Assembly: GCA_011523425.1 (NCBI GenBank)
Contig: WTGU01000146.1
Coordinates: 62,001-126,000, forward strand
Reading direction: 5' to 3'
DNA from: Alphaproteobacteria bacterium
GTDB lineage: Bacteria; Pseudomonadota; Alphaproteobacteria; UBA828
DNA: 64,000 nt
The notes beneath the pieces are model-generated. The model did not search any database and had not been told where the DNA came from. It saw only the letters and a program-made list of their open reading frames with translations. The position numbers and the translations under genes were made by a program. This document shows positions 44,355-54,451 of the stretch, piece after piece. The stretch's first letter is position 1, and every line of letters starts with the position of its first letter.

Positions 44355-45269
44355 ATGGGTGACGTCATCACCGTGCACGAGGTGGGGCTCCGCGACGGGC
44401 TCCAGAACCAGCCGCGCGTCGTGCCGACCGAGGGCAAGCTGCGCCTTCTGGACGCGCTGCTGGATGCGGGCCTGCGCTCCGTCGAGGCGGCGAGCTTCGT
44501 CTCGCCGAAGGCGGTGCCGCAGATGGCGGACGCGGCCGAGGTCTACGCCCGTCTGCCGCAGGATCGTGGCGCAGGCTACGAGGCGCTGGTGCCCAACGAG
44601 AAGGGCTACGAGCGCGCGGTGGACGCCGGCGCCACCACGGTGGCCCTGGTGCTCGCCGCCACCGACAGCTTCAACCGGCGCAACATCAACATGACGCTGG
44701 ACGAGGCGATCAGGGTCAACGAGGCGGTGATCCGCCGGGCCAAGGCGGACGGCATCCGCGCCCGCTCCTACCTCTCGGTGGTCGCCGCCTGCCCCTACGA
44801 GGGCGTGGTTCCGCCAGAGACGGTGTTCGATCTCGCCGCGCGCATGTTCGACGCGGGTGCCGACGAGCTCGCGCTGGGCGATTCGACCGGCGCCGGCACC
44901 CCGCCGCAGATGGCCCACCTCTTCGAGACGCTCGCCCGGCGCTACGGGCCGGAGCGGCTCGCCGGCCATTTCCACGACACGCGCGCGATGGGGCTCACGC
45001 TCACCTGGGTCGCCATCGAGTGCGGGATCCGCAAGTTCGACAGCTCCATCGGCGGCCTCGGCGGCTGCCCCTTCGCGCCCGGCGCCACCGGCAACCTCGC
45101 CACCGAGGACCTCGTGTTCATGGCGAGCGAGGCTGGCTTCGAGACCGGCATCGACGTGGCCGGCCTGCGCAAGGCCGTGGCCATCGCCGAGGAGCTGACC
45201 GGCCAGACCCTCGGCGGCCGGATCACCCCCTACCTGGACTCGCGCGAGAAGCACACGGCGGCAAACTGA
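44355..45269 (+). CDS. mvaB: Hydroxymethylglutaryl-CoA lyase
   Basis: The 304-aa TIM-barrel lyase splits HMG-CoA to acetyl-CoA and acetoacetate (or a related citramalyl-type substrate). Motifs: 'HEVGLRDGLQNQPRVVPT', 'SFVSPKAVPQMADA', 'LGDSTGAGTPPQM', 'GHFHDTRAMGLT', and the signature 'GGLGGCPFAPGATGNLATED' with the active-site Cys. A start at 44355 follows AAGGAAACGAGCG. It is probably co-transcribed with the CoA-transferase and ends 12 bp before repeat copy C. Confidence 0.95.
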   Translation: MGDVITVHEVGLRDGLQNQPRVVPTEGKLRLLDALLDAGLRSVEAASFVSPKAVPQMADAAEVYARLPQDRGAGYEALVPNEKGYERAVDAGATTVALVLAATDSFNRRNINMTLDEAIRVNEAVIRRAKADGIRARSYLSVVAACPYEGVVPPETVFDLAARMFDAGADELALGDSTGAGTPPQMAHLFETLARRYGPERLAGHFHDTRAMGLTLTWVAIECGIRKFDSSIGGLGGCPFAPGATGNLATEDLVFMASEAGFETGIDVAGLRKAVAIAEELTGQTLGGRITPYLDSREKHTAAN

Positions 45270-45280
45270 CTGACGCGGGA

Positions 45281-45405
45281 GCGAGGCCGTCATTGACGGG
45301 CTCGCGACAGGCCGCGACCGCGGCCCGCCGCTTGTGCGGCGCGCCCGCGCAGGCGCCGGCTGGCGCGCGGAATCGCAGGCCGGCCGGCTGCCGTGAGCGA
45401 AAAAG
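45281..45405 (+). repeat. Structured intergenic repeat, copy C
   Basis: This copy lies between convergent mvaB and upp. The leading hairpin (45281-45291 with 45295-45305, loop ATT) has one mismatch; its outer stem differs from copies A and B while still pairing. The GGCCGC/GCGGCC and CGCCGC/GCGGCG hairpins and the CTGCCGTGAGCGA end are conserved. It lacks the internal duplication and the GCCGGC hairpin part of copy A, so it is shorter. The AGACTCTAA that follows is shared with copy A and includes the neighbouring stop codon. Confidence 0.85.
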
Positions 45406-45408
45406 ACT

Positions 45409-46056
45409 CTAATCCGTGCCGAAGAGGCGGTCGCCGGCGTCGCCCAGTCCCGGCACGATGTAGGCCTTCTCGTTCAGGCACTCGTCGAGGGAGGCCGCCC
45501 ACACCTCGACGCGCGCGTGCTTCTCGTTGAAGGCGCGCATGCCCTCGGGCGATGCCACCATGGCCATGAAGCGCACGTTCCTGTCGTCGATGCCGTTCCG
45601 GTTGAGCAGATCGACCGCGTAGGACGCGGAGTAGCCGGTGGCGAGCATCGGGTCGACCAGGATGAAGAGGCGGTCGGTATCCGCCGGCAGCCTGACGTAG
45701 TACTCGACCGGACGATGGGTCTCGGGGTCGCGGTAGAGCCCGATATGGCCGAGCGGCGCGGTCGGCAGGAGCTCGGCCAGCCCCTCCGCCATGCCGAGGC
45801 CGGCCCGCAGGATGGGCACGATCGCGGGCTTCCGGCCGCGCAGGAAGGGCGCCTCCATCGCCGTGAGCGGCGTCTCGATGGTCCGCGAATCCATCGGCAG
45901 GCCGCGCGTGATCTCGTAGCCGATGAGCAGCGCGATCTCGCGCAGGAGCGCGCGAAAGAGCGGGGTCCACGTCGTCTTGTCGCGCAGGTGGCTCAGCTTG
46001 TGCTGGACCAGCGGATGGTCGACCAGGTGGAGGTTGGGAAAGGGGTTCTCGCTCAT
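45409..46056 (-). CDS. upp: Uracil phosphoribosyltransferase
   Basis: The 215-aa salvage enzyme makes UMP from uracil and PRPP. It has '[16 protein letters not shown]' at the N-terminus, the PRPP-binding '[13 protein letters not shown]', and the uracil-site end '[16 protein letters not shown]'. Length and motifs are standard. It lies 22 bp downstream of the queuosine-precursor transporter gene on the same strand, and its stop codon is contiguous with repeat copy C. Confidence 0.97.
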   Translation of the reverse strand: MSENPFPNLHLVDHPLVQHKLSHLRDKTTWTPLFRALLREIALLIGYEITRGLPMDSRTIETPLTAMEAPFLRGRKPAIVPILRAGLGMAEGLAELLPTAPLGHIGLYRDPETHRPVEYYVRLPADTDRLFILVDPMLATGYSASYAVDLLNRNGIDDRNVRFMAMVASPEGMRAFNEKHARVEVWAASLDECLNEKAYIVPGLGDAGDRLFGTD

Positions 46057-46078
46057 GGGTCTGTCGTCTCACCTAGCG

Positions 46079-46672
46079 TCAGAGGTCTGCATGGCGCGCG
46101 CCCGCCCGCGCGTCGCCGTAGAGGGTGGGCACGATCCAGGGCATCAGCAGCCGGAAGGGGATCAGCAGGAGGGCCGCCATGCCCACCTTGATCGCGAAAT
46201 CGCCGAGCGCCCACGTCACCCACGGCAGGCCGGTCAGCGCGAAGGCCGCGCTGAAGAAGATCGCGGTATCCAGCGCCGAGGCCGACAGCGACGAGACCAG
46301 CGGCGCCCGCCACCAGAGCCCGCGCCTCAGCCGGTGGAACAGCGCGATGTCGAAGAGCTGCGCGCAGATGAAGGCGAAGCCCGACGCCAGCGCCACGCGC
46401 ACGCCTTCCCAGAGCGGAATGTCCGCCGCCACCGCGAGCAGGATGGAGAGCCCCATTCCGAAGGGGAAGCCCACATAGGCCACCGTGCGCGCCCGCCCCG
46501 GCCCCCACGCCCGGTTGGTGAGGTCGGTCACCAGGAAGGCGAGCGGATAGGTGAAAGCGCCCCAGGTCAGCCAGTCGTTGATCGCGTGCTGGACGGCGAC
46601 GTTGGAGACGCCGATCACCGCCATCATCGCGGCGATGGGGAGCAGCAGAGACGGCGGGAACGGCGCCTTCAT
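46079..46672 (-). CDS. yhhQ: Queuosine-precursor transporter (VUT/YhhQ family)
   Basis: This 197-aa inner-membrane protein has about six helices and the family pattern 'GAFTYPLAFLVTDLTNRAWGPGRARTVAYVGF' (TYP.....D..N...G....R). It imports queuosine precursors such as preQ0 or preQ1 for tRNA modification. It precedes upp, a frequent arrangement of nucleobase salvage functions, although no queuosine biosynthesis genes are nearby. Confidence 0.9.
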   Translation of the reverse strand: MKAPFPPSLLLPIAAMMAVIGVSNVAVQHAINDWLTWGAFTYPLAFLVTDLTNRAWGPGRARTVAYVGFPFGMGLSILLAVAADIPLWEGVRVALASGFAFICAQLFDIALFHRLRRGLWWRAPLVSSLSASALDTAIFFSAAFALTGLPWVTWALGDFAIKVGMAALLLIPFRLLMPWIVPTLYGDARAGARHADL

Positions 46673-46735
46673 GGCCGCGGACTATAAGGCGCGGGTCCCG
46701 CAGGGCCAACGCGCCGGGGTCTGCGATAGGACGGG

Positions 46736-47032
46736 TCAGTCGGCGGCGTTCGCCGCGAGGACGGTCCTCACCTGGCGCTTGATGCGGCGCGCTCCCTGGG
46801 AGAGCCGGTCGTCCGACGTCTTCAGCAGGTAGGCGTCGAGGCCGCCGTGGCGCTCCACCGTGCGGATGGCGTTCGCCGAGACGCGGAGCCGCACCATGCG
46901 CCCCAGCGCCTCGCTGTGCAGCGCCTTGTCGTGGAGATTGGGCAGAAACCGCCGCCGGGTCTTGTTGTGGGCGTGGCTTACGTTGTTGCCGGTCAGCACG
47001 CCCTTGCCGGTCAGCTCGCAGCGCCGTGCCAT
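46736..47032 (-). CDS. rpmB: 50S ribosomal protein L28
   Basis: The 98-aa protein begins '[29 protein letters not shown]', the highly conserved L28 N-terminus, and continues with '[16 protein letters not shown]' and '[19 protein letters not shown]'. Length is typical for alphaproteobacteria. It is a single gene, divergent from hslV. Confidence 0.97.
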   Translation of the reverse strand: MARRCELTGKGVLTGNNVSHAHNKTRRRFLPNLHDKALHSEALGRMVRLRVSANAIRTVERHGGLDAYLLKTSDDRLSQGARRIKRQVRTVLAANAAD

Positions 47033-47214
47033 GGCCTCGCGCTCCGTGGATGGGAGAGCGGGCTATGTAAAGGCAACGCGCGTCCCGGTCAAGCGCGCGC
47101 ATGAGCGCGTGACCTTTCCTGTCCTGCCCTTGACCGGGCGCCAGGAATACCCACATGGTGCGGCGCGGCAGGCGGCGTGCAATCGGGCGCCGCGCGCGGG
47201 CGCGGCAGGAGCAT

Positions 47215-47778
47215 ATGACCGAGGCGGAACGGGAGCGCGGGCCGGTGTGGCACGGGACGACGGTGCTGTCGGTCCGCAAGGGCGACGAGGTCGTCGTCGC
47301 GGGCGACGGCCAGGTCACGCTCGGGCAGACGGTCATCAAGGCGAACGCCCGCAAGGTCCGGCGCCTCGGCGAGGGGAACATCGTCGCGGGCTTCGCCGGC
47401 GCCACGGCCGATGCGTTCACCCTCTTCGAGCGGCTGGAAGGCAAGCTGGAGCAGCATCCGGGCCAGCTCACCCGTGCCTGCGTCGAGCTCGCGAAGGACT
47501 GGCGCACCGACCGCTACCTGCGCCGGCTGGAGGCGATGATGGCGGTCGCCGATGCCGAGGTCTCGCTCGTGCTCACCGGCACCGGCGACGTGCTTGAGCC
47601 GGCGGACGGGCTGATCGGCATCGGCTCCGGCGGCCCCTTCGCGCTGGCCGCGGCACGCGCGCTGGTGGAGGTGGACGGCCTCGACGCCGAGGCGGTGGCG
47701 CGCCGCGCGATGGCGATCGCCGCCGACATCTGCATCTACACCAACACCGAGCTGGTGCTCGAGAAGATCGGCCCATGA
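47215..47778 (+). CDS. hslV: ATP-dependent protease HslUV, peptidase subunit
   Basis: The 187-aa subunit forms the proteolytic double ring of HslUV (ClpQY). The active-site Thr is exposed after removal of a propeptide of about 15 residues: '[24 protein letters not shown]'. Also seen are '[13 protein letters not shown]' and '[17 protein letters not shown]'. ATG 47215 follows CAGGAG; a longer frame from 47155 has no such site. It overlaps hslU by 4 bp (ATGA), so the two are translationally coupled. Confidence 0.96.
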   Translation: MTEAERERGPVWHGTTVLSVRKGDEVVVAGDGQVTLGQTVIKANARKVRRLGEGNIVAGFAGATADAFTLFERLEGKLEQHPGQLTRACVELAKDWRTDRYLRRLEAMMAVADAEVSLVLTGTGDVLEPADGLIGIGSGGPFALAAARALVEVDGLDAEAVARRAMAIAADICIYTNTELVLEKIGP

Positions 47779-49085
47779 GCGGCTTCAGCCCGCGCGAGAT
47801 CGTCTCCGAGCTGGACCGCTTCATCATCGGCCAGGACGAGGCCAAGCGCTCGGTGGCGATCGCGCTGCGCAACCGTTGGCGGCGCCAGCAGCTCACCGGC
47901 GACCTGCGCGAGGAGGTGCTGCCCAAGAACATCCTGATGATCGGCCCCACGGGCGTCGGCAAGACCGAGATCGCGCGCCGGCTCGCGCGCCTCGCTCAGG
48001 CGCCCTTCCTCAAGGTCGAGGCGACCAAGTTCACCGAGGTCGGCTACGTCGGCCGCGACGTCGAGCAGATCGTGCGCGACCTGGTGGAGATCTCGATCCA
48101 CATGACCCGCGAGCGCATGCGCAAGGAGGTGGCCGCCCGGGCCGAGCTCAACGCCGAGGAGCGCGTGCTCGATGCGCTGGTGGGCAAGAACGCGAGCAAG
48201 GAGACCCGCACCAAGTTCCGCAAGATGCTGCGCGAAGGCACGCTCGCCGAGAAGGAGGTGGACATCGAGGTGAGCGAGTCCGCGGCCTCTTCGCTGCCGA
48301 CCTTCGAGATTCCCGGCATGCCGGGTGCCCAGATGGGCATGGTCAATCTCGGCGAGATGTTCGGCAAGGCCTTCGGCGAGCAGAAGAAGATCAAGCGCAT
48401 GTCGGTCGAGGACTCCTACGACGCGCTGATGGCCGAGGAGAGCGACAGCCTGCTCGATCAGGACGAGGTCGTGCGCAGCGCGCTGGAGAGCGCCGGGAAC
48501 GACGGCATCGTCTTCATCGACGAGATCGACAAGATCTGCGCCCGCTCCGACCGGCTCGGCGCCGACGTGAGCCGCGAGGGCGTGCAGCGCGACCTGCTGC
48601 CGCTGATCGAGGGCACCACCGTCTCCACCAAGCACGGCGCGATCACCACCGACCACATCCTCTTCATCGCGTCCGGCGCCTTCCACCTGGCGAAGCCGGC
48701 GGACCTCCTGCCCGAGCTCCAGGGGCGGCTGCCGATCCGGGTCGAGCTCAGGGCGCTCGCCCGCGACGACCTGAAGAAGATCCTGACCGAGCCCGAGAAC
48801 AGCCTGATCCGCCAGTACCGCGCGCTGATGCAGACCGAGAGCGTGACGCTGGAATTCAGCGACTGCGCCATCGACGCGCTCTCGGACCTCGCCGCCGAGG
48901 TCAACCGGTCGGTCGAGAACATCGGCGCGCGCCGGCTGCACACGGTGATGGAGAAGCTGCTGGAGGAGATCAGCTTCGAGGCCGCCGACCGCTCCGGCGA
49001 GACCATCACCATCGATGCGGCCTACGTCGAGGCCCATGTGGGCGACCTTGCCAAGGACGCGGACCTCAGCAGGTTCATCCTCTAG
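47775..49085 (+). CDS. hslU: ATP-dependent protease HslUV, ATPase subunit
   Basis: The 436-aa AAA+ unfoldase feeds substrates to HslV. It has '[22 protein letters not shown]', Walker A '[15 protein letters not shown]', the pore loop region '[12 protein letters not shown]', an I-domain from about residue 110 to 230, Walker B '[11 protein letters not shown]', and the C-terminal 'LSRFIL' that docks into HslV. Everything is standard for the family. It ends at 49085, followed by an unusual repeat-bearing intergenic region. Confidence 0.97.
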   Translation: MSGFSPREIVSELDRFIIGQDEAKRSVAIALRNRWRRQQLTGDLREEVLPKNILMIGPTGVGKTEIARRLARLAQAPFLKVEATKFTEVGYVGRDVEQIVRDLVEISIHMTRERMRKEVAARAELNAEERVLDALVGKNASKETRTKFRKMLREGTLAEKEVDIEVSESAASSLPTFEIPGMPGAQMGMVNLGEMFGKAFGEQKKIKRMSVEDSYDALMAEESDSLLDQDEVVRSALESAGNDGIVFIDEIDKICARSDRLGADVSREGVQRDLLPLIEGTTVSTKHGAITTDHILFIASGAFHLAKPADLLPELQGRLPIRVELRALARDDLKKILTEPENSLIRQYRALMQTESVTLEFSDCAIDALSDLAAEVNRSVENIGARRLHTVMEKLLEEISFEAADRSGETITIDAAYVEAHVGDLAKDADLSRFIL

Positions 49086-49532
49086 CCCGCGTTTCTCGCC
49101 GGGGTCATGGCCGGCGCGACCCGCGGCCGGGCGGCGGGGGCGCAAAGTGGCACAGCCGGTAAATTAATTTTTTAGGCGGCACAATCCGGCACAATCCGGC
49201 ACAACGCGGCACTTTATGCGGCACAGCGTCTCGCGCGGGGCAGGCAGGAGCGCGGCGCGAAAGTGGGATTCGGCAGTGCCCCCTCCCTGACGGGATTCGC
49301 CGGGATAGCAAGGGATTCCGCGCGGGACATTTTCCGAAGAAGGTGGGATTCCGCTGGGATATCCGAGCGGGTTTCCGGGATGAATCCCACGACCGCGGGG
49401 TGGCGCCGGGCGGCTCCCCCCGTCGCCCCGTCTGCCCCGCCCCGTTCTCTCACGCACTGCATGGCGCGATCGTCGCACGCCCGCTGCGCGCCCTGCACCG
49501 CACCATGGTCCGGGGTGAAAGACGCCCGGCCC
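49086..49532. other. Repeat-bearing intergenic region, no gene seen
   Basis: The region between convergent hslU and livF holds no convincing coding sequence. It has two repeat clusters. At 49177-49230 a CGGCACAATC-like unit of about 10 bp occurs five times in a row. At 49265-49388 GGGATTC or GGGAT recurs at least six times, ending in GGGAT-GA-ATCCC (49377-49388). Open frames crossing it are low-complexity and have no ribosome sites. Confidence 0.6.
49177..49230 (+). repeat. Short tandem array, unit near 10 bp
   Basis: Units read CGGCACAATC, CGGCACAATC, CGGCACAACG, CGGCACTTTATG, CGGCACAGCG; a further GGCACA is at 49149. The period matches one helical turn and is not a multiple of three, so it is not a coding repeat. 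Possible meanings are repeated protein binding sites or replication slippage. Confidence 0.7.
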
Positions 49533-50217
<685 letters not shown>

Positions 50218-50225
<8 letters not shown>

Positions 50226-50958
50226 GGCCCGACGCTCCCAGATAGACCTCGCGCACCGCCTGGTCGGCCTGGATGCGCGCCATGCTGTCCTCGGCCAGGA
50301 TGCGGCCCTGGTGAAACACGGTGACGATGTCGGCGATCTGGCGGATGAACTGCATATCGTGCTCGACCACGACGATGGTCGTGGTCCGGTTCACCTCGCG
50401 GATCAGCGCCGCCGTGCGGTTGGTCTCCTCGACGCTCATGCCGGCGGTCGGCTCGTCGAGCAGGATCACGCTGGGTTCCAGCGCCATCAGCATGCCGAAC
50501 TCGACCCACTGGCGCTGGCCGTGGGCGAGGGCGCCCAGCATCTGCCAGCGGATGTCGCCGAGCTCGAGCCGGTCCAGCGTCTCGTCCACCTTGGTGCGCG
50601 CGGCCTTCGTGCCGTGGCGGAAGCGCGCGGCCAGCCACAGGTTCTCGTCCACGGTGATGCCGTCGTAGACGTCCGGCACCTGGTTCTTGATGCCGATGCC
50701 GAGGCGAGAAATCTCGTGCGGATGCGCGCGGCTGATGTCGCGGCCGTCGAAGAGGATCTGCCCGGCGGAGGGTCTCAGCTGGGCGGTGAGCATCTTGAAG
50801 AAGGTGCTCTTGCCCGCGCCGTTGGGGCCGATCAGGCAGCGCAGCTCGCCCCGCCGAAGCGAGAAGTCCACGCCGGCGATGGCGCTCACCCCGCCGAAGC
50901 GTTTTTCGAGCGCCTTCGTCTCGAGGATCACCTCGTCCTGGCGCACTGCCTCGCTCAC
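50218..50958 (-). CDS. livG: Branched-chain/urea/amide-type ABC transporter, ATP-binding protein LivG
   Basis: The 246-aa ATPase starts at GTG 50958, which overlaps the livM stop as GTGA. It has 'ALEKRFGGVSAIAGVDFSL', Walker A 'GPNGAGKSTFFKML', the insertion 'GIGIKNQVPDVYDGITVDENL' typical of LivG/UrtD, signature 'LAHGQRQWVEFGMLMAL', Walker B 'VILLDEPTAGMSVEE' and 'VVVEHDMQFI'. The longer open frame upstream is out of register with livM and is rejected. Confidence 0.92.
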
Positions 50959-52052
50959 GGGCGGCCTCCCGCGCCCGGCGGGCGGTTGCGCGGGACCAGC
51001 CCGCCCATCGCCTCGCCGAGCCTGCGCCGGATCGCCGCGCGGTCCGCCCAGACGCCCGGCAGCGAGCCGACGCTCGGCAGCAGGCCCTTGTGGAAGACCA
51101 GGACGAAGAGGATCAGCACCGCGCCCAGCACCAGCGTGACCTGGCCCACCCCCTGGGTGCCGAGCCAGCCCTTGAAGTGCTCGATGGCGAAGACCCCGGC
51201 GATCGGCCCGATGAGCGTCCCCCTGCCGCCCACCAGCACCCACATGATGACGTCGGCGGCGCGGCCCAGGCTGAACATCTCCGGGTGCGCCAGCGGAATC
51301 GAGATCGCGTAGAAGGCGCCGCCGAGCCCGGCCACCCCGCCCGCCAGCATGAAGGCCGCGAGCTTGTAGCGCCGCGTGTCGTAGCCGAGCAGCTCGGTCC
51401 TGCGCTCGTTCTCGCGGATGCCCACGAGCACCCGGCCGAAGGGCGTGGTGAGGACGAGCCGGAGCCCGATGTAGACCAGGATCATGAGCACGGCGCCCGT
51501 CCAGAAGAACCAGTTGATGTCGAGCTGGACCGACGGGTTCCACGGCACGTCGAGCTGGGGGACCGTGGGGATCCCGTTCTGGCCGTTCAGCCGCACCGTG
51601 CCGATGACGTACTGATCGCCCGAGGTGGCGCGGATGCCCTTCTCCAGGATCAGGGTGAAGACCAGGGTGATGACGCTCAGATAGATCTCGCTGATGCGGC
51701 CGTAGATCATGAAGTAGCCGAGGATGCCGGCGCCCGCGGCGGCGATGGCGACGGCGAAGAAGACCGAGCCCGTGGTCTCGCCCGTATTCAGCGCGAGCAC
51801 GGTGAAGCCGTAGCCGCCGAGCCCGAAGAACGCCGTCTGCCCGAAGCTCAGGATGCCGCTGAAGCCCCAGAGGAAGCCCATGCTGAGCGCGAGCATCGCC
51901 ATGCCGAAGAAGCGCGACATCTCCAGGATGACGAAGATTTCCAGGTGGAAGGGCATGGTGATGAAGAAGGCGGCGAGGCCCGCGATGAAGACCCACCACC
52001 ACCATCTGGGCCGCTCGCTCGGGTGCTGCATGAGCGCGATGCCGTGGATCAT
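50955..52052 (-). CDS. livM: Branched-chain/urea/amide-type ABC transporter, permease LivM
   Basis: The 365-aa membrane protein has about nine to ten helices. The 'LGYDTRRYKLAAFMLAGGVAGLGGAFYA' segment is the LivM/UrtC coupling region. The segment 'GFLWGFSGILSFGQTAFFGLGGYG' is characteristic as well. It overlaps livG by 4 bp and starts 3 bp after livH ends. Combined with a FmdD/UrtA-like binding protein, the transporter more likely imports short amides or urea than leucine; that is inference. Confidence 0.92.
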   Translation of the reverse strand: MIHGIALMQHPSERPRWWWWVFIAGLAAFFITMPFHLEIFVILEMSRFFGMAMLALSMGFLWGFSGILSFGQTAFFGLGGYGFTVLALNTGETTGSVFFAVAIAAAGAGILGYFMIYGRISEIYLSVITLVFTLILEKGIRATSGDQYVIGTVRLNGQNGIPTVPQLDVPWNPSVQLDINWFFWTGAVLMILVYIGLRLVLTTPFGRVLVGIRENERRTELLGYDTRRYKLAAFMLAGGVAGLGGAFYAISIPLAHPEMFSLGRAADVIMWVLVGGRGTLIGPIAGVFAIEHFKGWLGTQGVGQVTLVLGAVLILFVLVFHKGLLPSVGSLPGVWADRAAIRRRLGEAMGGLVPRNRPPGAGGRP

Positions 52053-52055
52053 CGC

Positions 52056-52916
52056 TCAGACGCCCCTCGTCATGCGCCCGGTGATGCCGAGCGGCAGCAG
52101 CCTCAGCAGGATGATGGCGACGAAGAGCACCGTCATCTCGCCGATCACCGAGCTGGAGACGGTGGCGACGATGCCGTCGATGGTGCTGAAGAGGCCGGAC
52201 GCGCTCACCGTGCCGACCAGCGGCAGATGGCCGCCGCTGATGACCGTGATGAAGGCCTTGGCGATGTAGACGATGCCGAGCGTGGGGTAGGCGCCGACGA
52301 TGGGCGCCAGCACCGCGCCGGCGAGCCCCGTGAGCGCCGAGCCGAAGGCGAAGGTGAGCATGTAGACGAGGCTGCGGTTCACCCCCAGCGCGGCGGAGAT
52401 CGTCGGGTTCTGCATGGTGCCGCGCACGATCAGCCCGTAGCGGGTGAAGCGCCAGAAGGCGTAGACCGCAGCCAGCGCCGCCACGGCGATCGCCATCATC
52501 ACGAGGCCGTAGATGGGGAACCCGAAGGCGCCTACCTGGACGTTGCCGAGCGGCGCGGCGACGCTCTCGGTCTGGGGGCCGAAGATCGTGGTGACGCCGC
52601 CGACGAGCAGCAGGCTCAGCCCCCAGGTGGCCAGCAGCGTGTCGATGATGCGGCCGTAGAGCCACTGGATGACCAGGCGCTCGACGATGATGCCGAAGAC
52701 GCCGACGGCAAGCGCCGAGAGGATGAAGGAGAGCCAGAGGTTGATGCCGAAGTGGTTGCAGAGCGTGCAGAAATAGGCGCCGAGCATGAGGAACTCGCCC
52801 TGCGCCAGGTTGATGACCCGCATCATGCCGAAGATGACCGCGAGCCCGAGGCTGATCAGGATGAAGATCGAGAAGGAAAAGCCGATCTGGAAGAGATAGT
52901 TCGCGACCTGATCCAC
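52056..52916 (-). CDS. livH: Branched-chain/urea/amide-type ABC transporter, permease LivH
   Basis: The 286-aa permease of the LivH/UrtB family contains 'LGLAVIFGMMRVINLAQGEFLMLGAY' and the coupling segment 'RFTRYGLIVRGTMQNPTISAALGVN'. It has about eight helices. It starts 192 bp downstream of the binding-protein gene, with a long inverted repeat in between that may reduce read-through. Confidence 0.93.
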   Translation of the reverse strand: MDQVANYLFQIGFSFSIFILISLGLAVIFGMMRVINLAQGEFLMLGAYFCTLCNHFGINLWLSFILSALAVGVFGIIVERLVIQWLYGRIIDTLLATWGLSLLLVGGVTTIFGPQTESVAAPLGNVQVGAFGFPIYGLVMMAIAVAALAAVYAFWRFTRYGLIVRGTMQNPTISAALGVNRSLVYMLTFAFGSALTGLAGAVLAPIVGAYPTLGIVYIAKAFITVISGGHLPLVGTVSASGLFSTIDGIVATVSSSVIGEMTVLFVAIILLRLLPLGITGRMTRGV

Positions 52917-53038
52917 CCGTCACCCCCGCCGTCCCGGCCGGCCGAGCCGGGGCGGAACACGCGCGCCCGGGCGCAAGGCCCGCCGCCGGCAGCGTTCGCC
53001 GCCGGCAGCCGGAGGCCCTAGCGTCCGGATAACACCGG

Positions 53039-53088
53039 CGCCGTCGTCATGTAGCGCGCCGAGATACTGCCGGGCGCCGACGACGGCG
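53039..53088. terminator. 10-bp inverted repeat between binding-protein and permease genes
   Basis: CGCCGTCGTC (53039-53048) and GACGACGGCG (53079-53088) are perfect arms with a 30-nt loop, 20 nt past the stop of the binding-protein gene. It could stabilise that part of the mRNA or attenuate transcription into the permease genes, giving excess binding protein. Confidence 0.5.
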
Positions 53089-53108
53089 GTACGTTCGCGT
53101 CCCGATTC

Positions 53109-54356
53109 CTACTCGACCTCGACCTCGTACTGGGTCTTGTCGTCCGGGTTGGCGTGGAGATCGCAGACCTGCTGCGTGTCCAGCGGCGGGCGCTGCGAGA
53201 ACGAGCGGATCACGTCGAAGGTCTGGGACATGTTGCCGCGGACGATGTGGATGTCCATGGTCGTGTGGTTGGTCTGCCCGTCCACGGTGTACTGCCCGCC
53301 AGCGCCGACGACGCTGACGTTGCCCGACGCCAGCGCCTCGATCACCGCGTCCGAGCTGGCGTCGCCAGCCTGGCGCACCGCCTCGGCCCAGACCTTGACC
53401 CCGCGCTCGCCGTACTCGCCGTACTCGCCGACATAGCCGGTATCGCCGGTATAGGCGTGGAAGCGGCTCACGAAGTCCTTGGCCTCGGCCGTGTCGAGAT
53501 CGTCCACGAAGGAGGTGGCGAGGATGATGCCGTTGCCCTCCTCGGGGCTGAGCTGGGTGTGCTCGAGGCCGACGCCGTAGGAGCCCGACGCCAGCATCAT
53601 GTTGTCCTTGCCGATGGAGGCTTCGAACTGGCGGTAGAAGGCGATGTGCGCGCCGCCCACCAGCGCGGACATGACCACGTCGGGCTTGGCCGCCTGGATG
53701 CGCGAGATCGCCGGCTGGAAGTTGGTGACGTCGAGCGGGAAGAACTCGACCGCCAGGTCCTCGCCGCCGTTGTCGCGGGTGAACTTCTGCATCCACTTGG
53801 ACGTGATGTGGCCGTAGTTGTAGTCGGCGGCCAGGATGTAGGTGCGCTTGCCGCCGAGCTCGTTCACCACGTAGTCGAAGAGCGGCTCGAGCTGCTGCGC
53901 CGGCACCATCCCGGTCGAGACGTGGCGCCGGTCGCAGACGCCGCCCTCGTAGAGCGAGTTGTAGAAGAGCAGGCCCTTGAAGCGGTTGACGATGGGGCGC
54001 ATCACCTCGCGCGAGGAGCTGGTGATGCCGCCGTGCACCACCACGCACTTGTCCTTGACCAGCGCCTCGGTGACGTACTGGGAGTTGTACTGGCCGTCGG
54101 ACTGGGAATCGTAGAACACCAGCTCCAGCGGCCGGCCGAGCAGGCCGCCGGCGGCGTTGATCTCGTCCACCGCCATCGCCGTCGCCTGGATCTGCTTCAG
54201 GCTGTAGATGTTGAGGATCCCGGTGCGGTCGAGGATGTTGCCGACCTTGATCGGGTCCTCGGCGGCGATGCCGGCGCGCCGCAGCACGTGTGGCAGGCTG
54301 GCGAAGGCCAGTGCGCCGGATGAGGCCTGGAAGAACTGTCTGCGGCTCAGTCTCAT
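53109..54356 (-). CDS. ABC transporter substrate-binding protein, urea/short-chain-amide type
   Basis: The 415-aa periplasmic binding protein carries a twin-arginine-type N-terminus ('LSRRQFFQASSGALAFA'). It resembles UrtA/FmdD/AmiC: 'IKVGNILDRTGILNIYSLKQ', 'VVVHGGITSSSREVMRPIV', 'LLFYNSLYEGGVCD', and 'ILAADYNYGHITSKW'. The ligand is probably urea, an amide or a related nitrogen compound; branched-chain amino acids are less likely. It is the first gene of the importer operon and is preceded by an N-formylglutamate-amidohydrolase-like gene. Confidence 0.88.
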   Translation of the reverse strand: MRLSRRQFFQASSGALAFASLPHVLRRAGIAAEDPIKVGNILDRTGILNIYSLKQIQATAMAVDEINAAGGLLGRPLELVFYDSQSDGQYNSQYVTEALVKDKCVVVHGGITSSSREVMRPIVNRFKGLLFYNSLYEGGVCDRRHVSTGMVPAQQLEPLFDYVVNELGGKRTYILAADYNYGHITSKWMQKFTRDNGGEDLAVEFFPLDVTNFQPAISRIQAAKPDVVMSALVGGAHIAFYRQFEASIGKDNMMLASGSYGVGLEHTQLSPEEGNGIILATSFVDDLDTAEAKDFVSRFHAYTGDTGYVGEYGEYGERGVKVWAEAVRQAGDASSDAVIEALASGNVSVVGAGGQYTVDGQTNHTTMDIHIVRGNMSQTFDVIRSFSQRPPLDTQQVCDLHANPDDKTQYEVEVE

Positions 54357-54451
54357 GGTCTGCTCCCGTGCGAAATGTCCGGGCGGCGTTGCGCCGCCGT
54401 CGGCTCATCATAATTCCAGGGACGGCGCCCGTACAACAGATGCGGACGCGC

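Noticed and set aside
49177-49388. CRISPR array
   Set aside because: Repeat units are only about 7-10 bp without unique spacers of 25-40 bp, and no cas genes are nearby.
50959-52923. N-terminal extension of the livG frame
   Set aside because: It lies over livM and livH in a different register; GTG 50958 with a GTGA overlap is the natural start.
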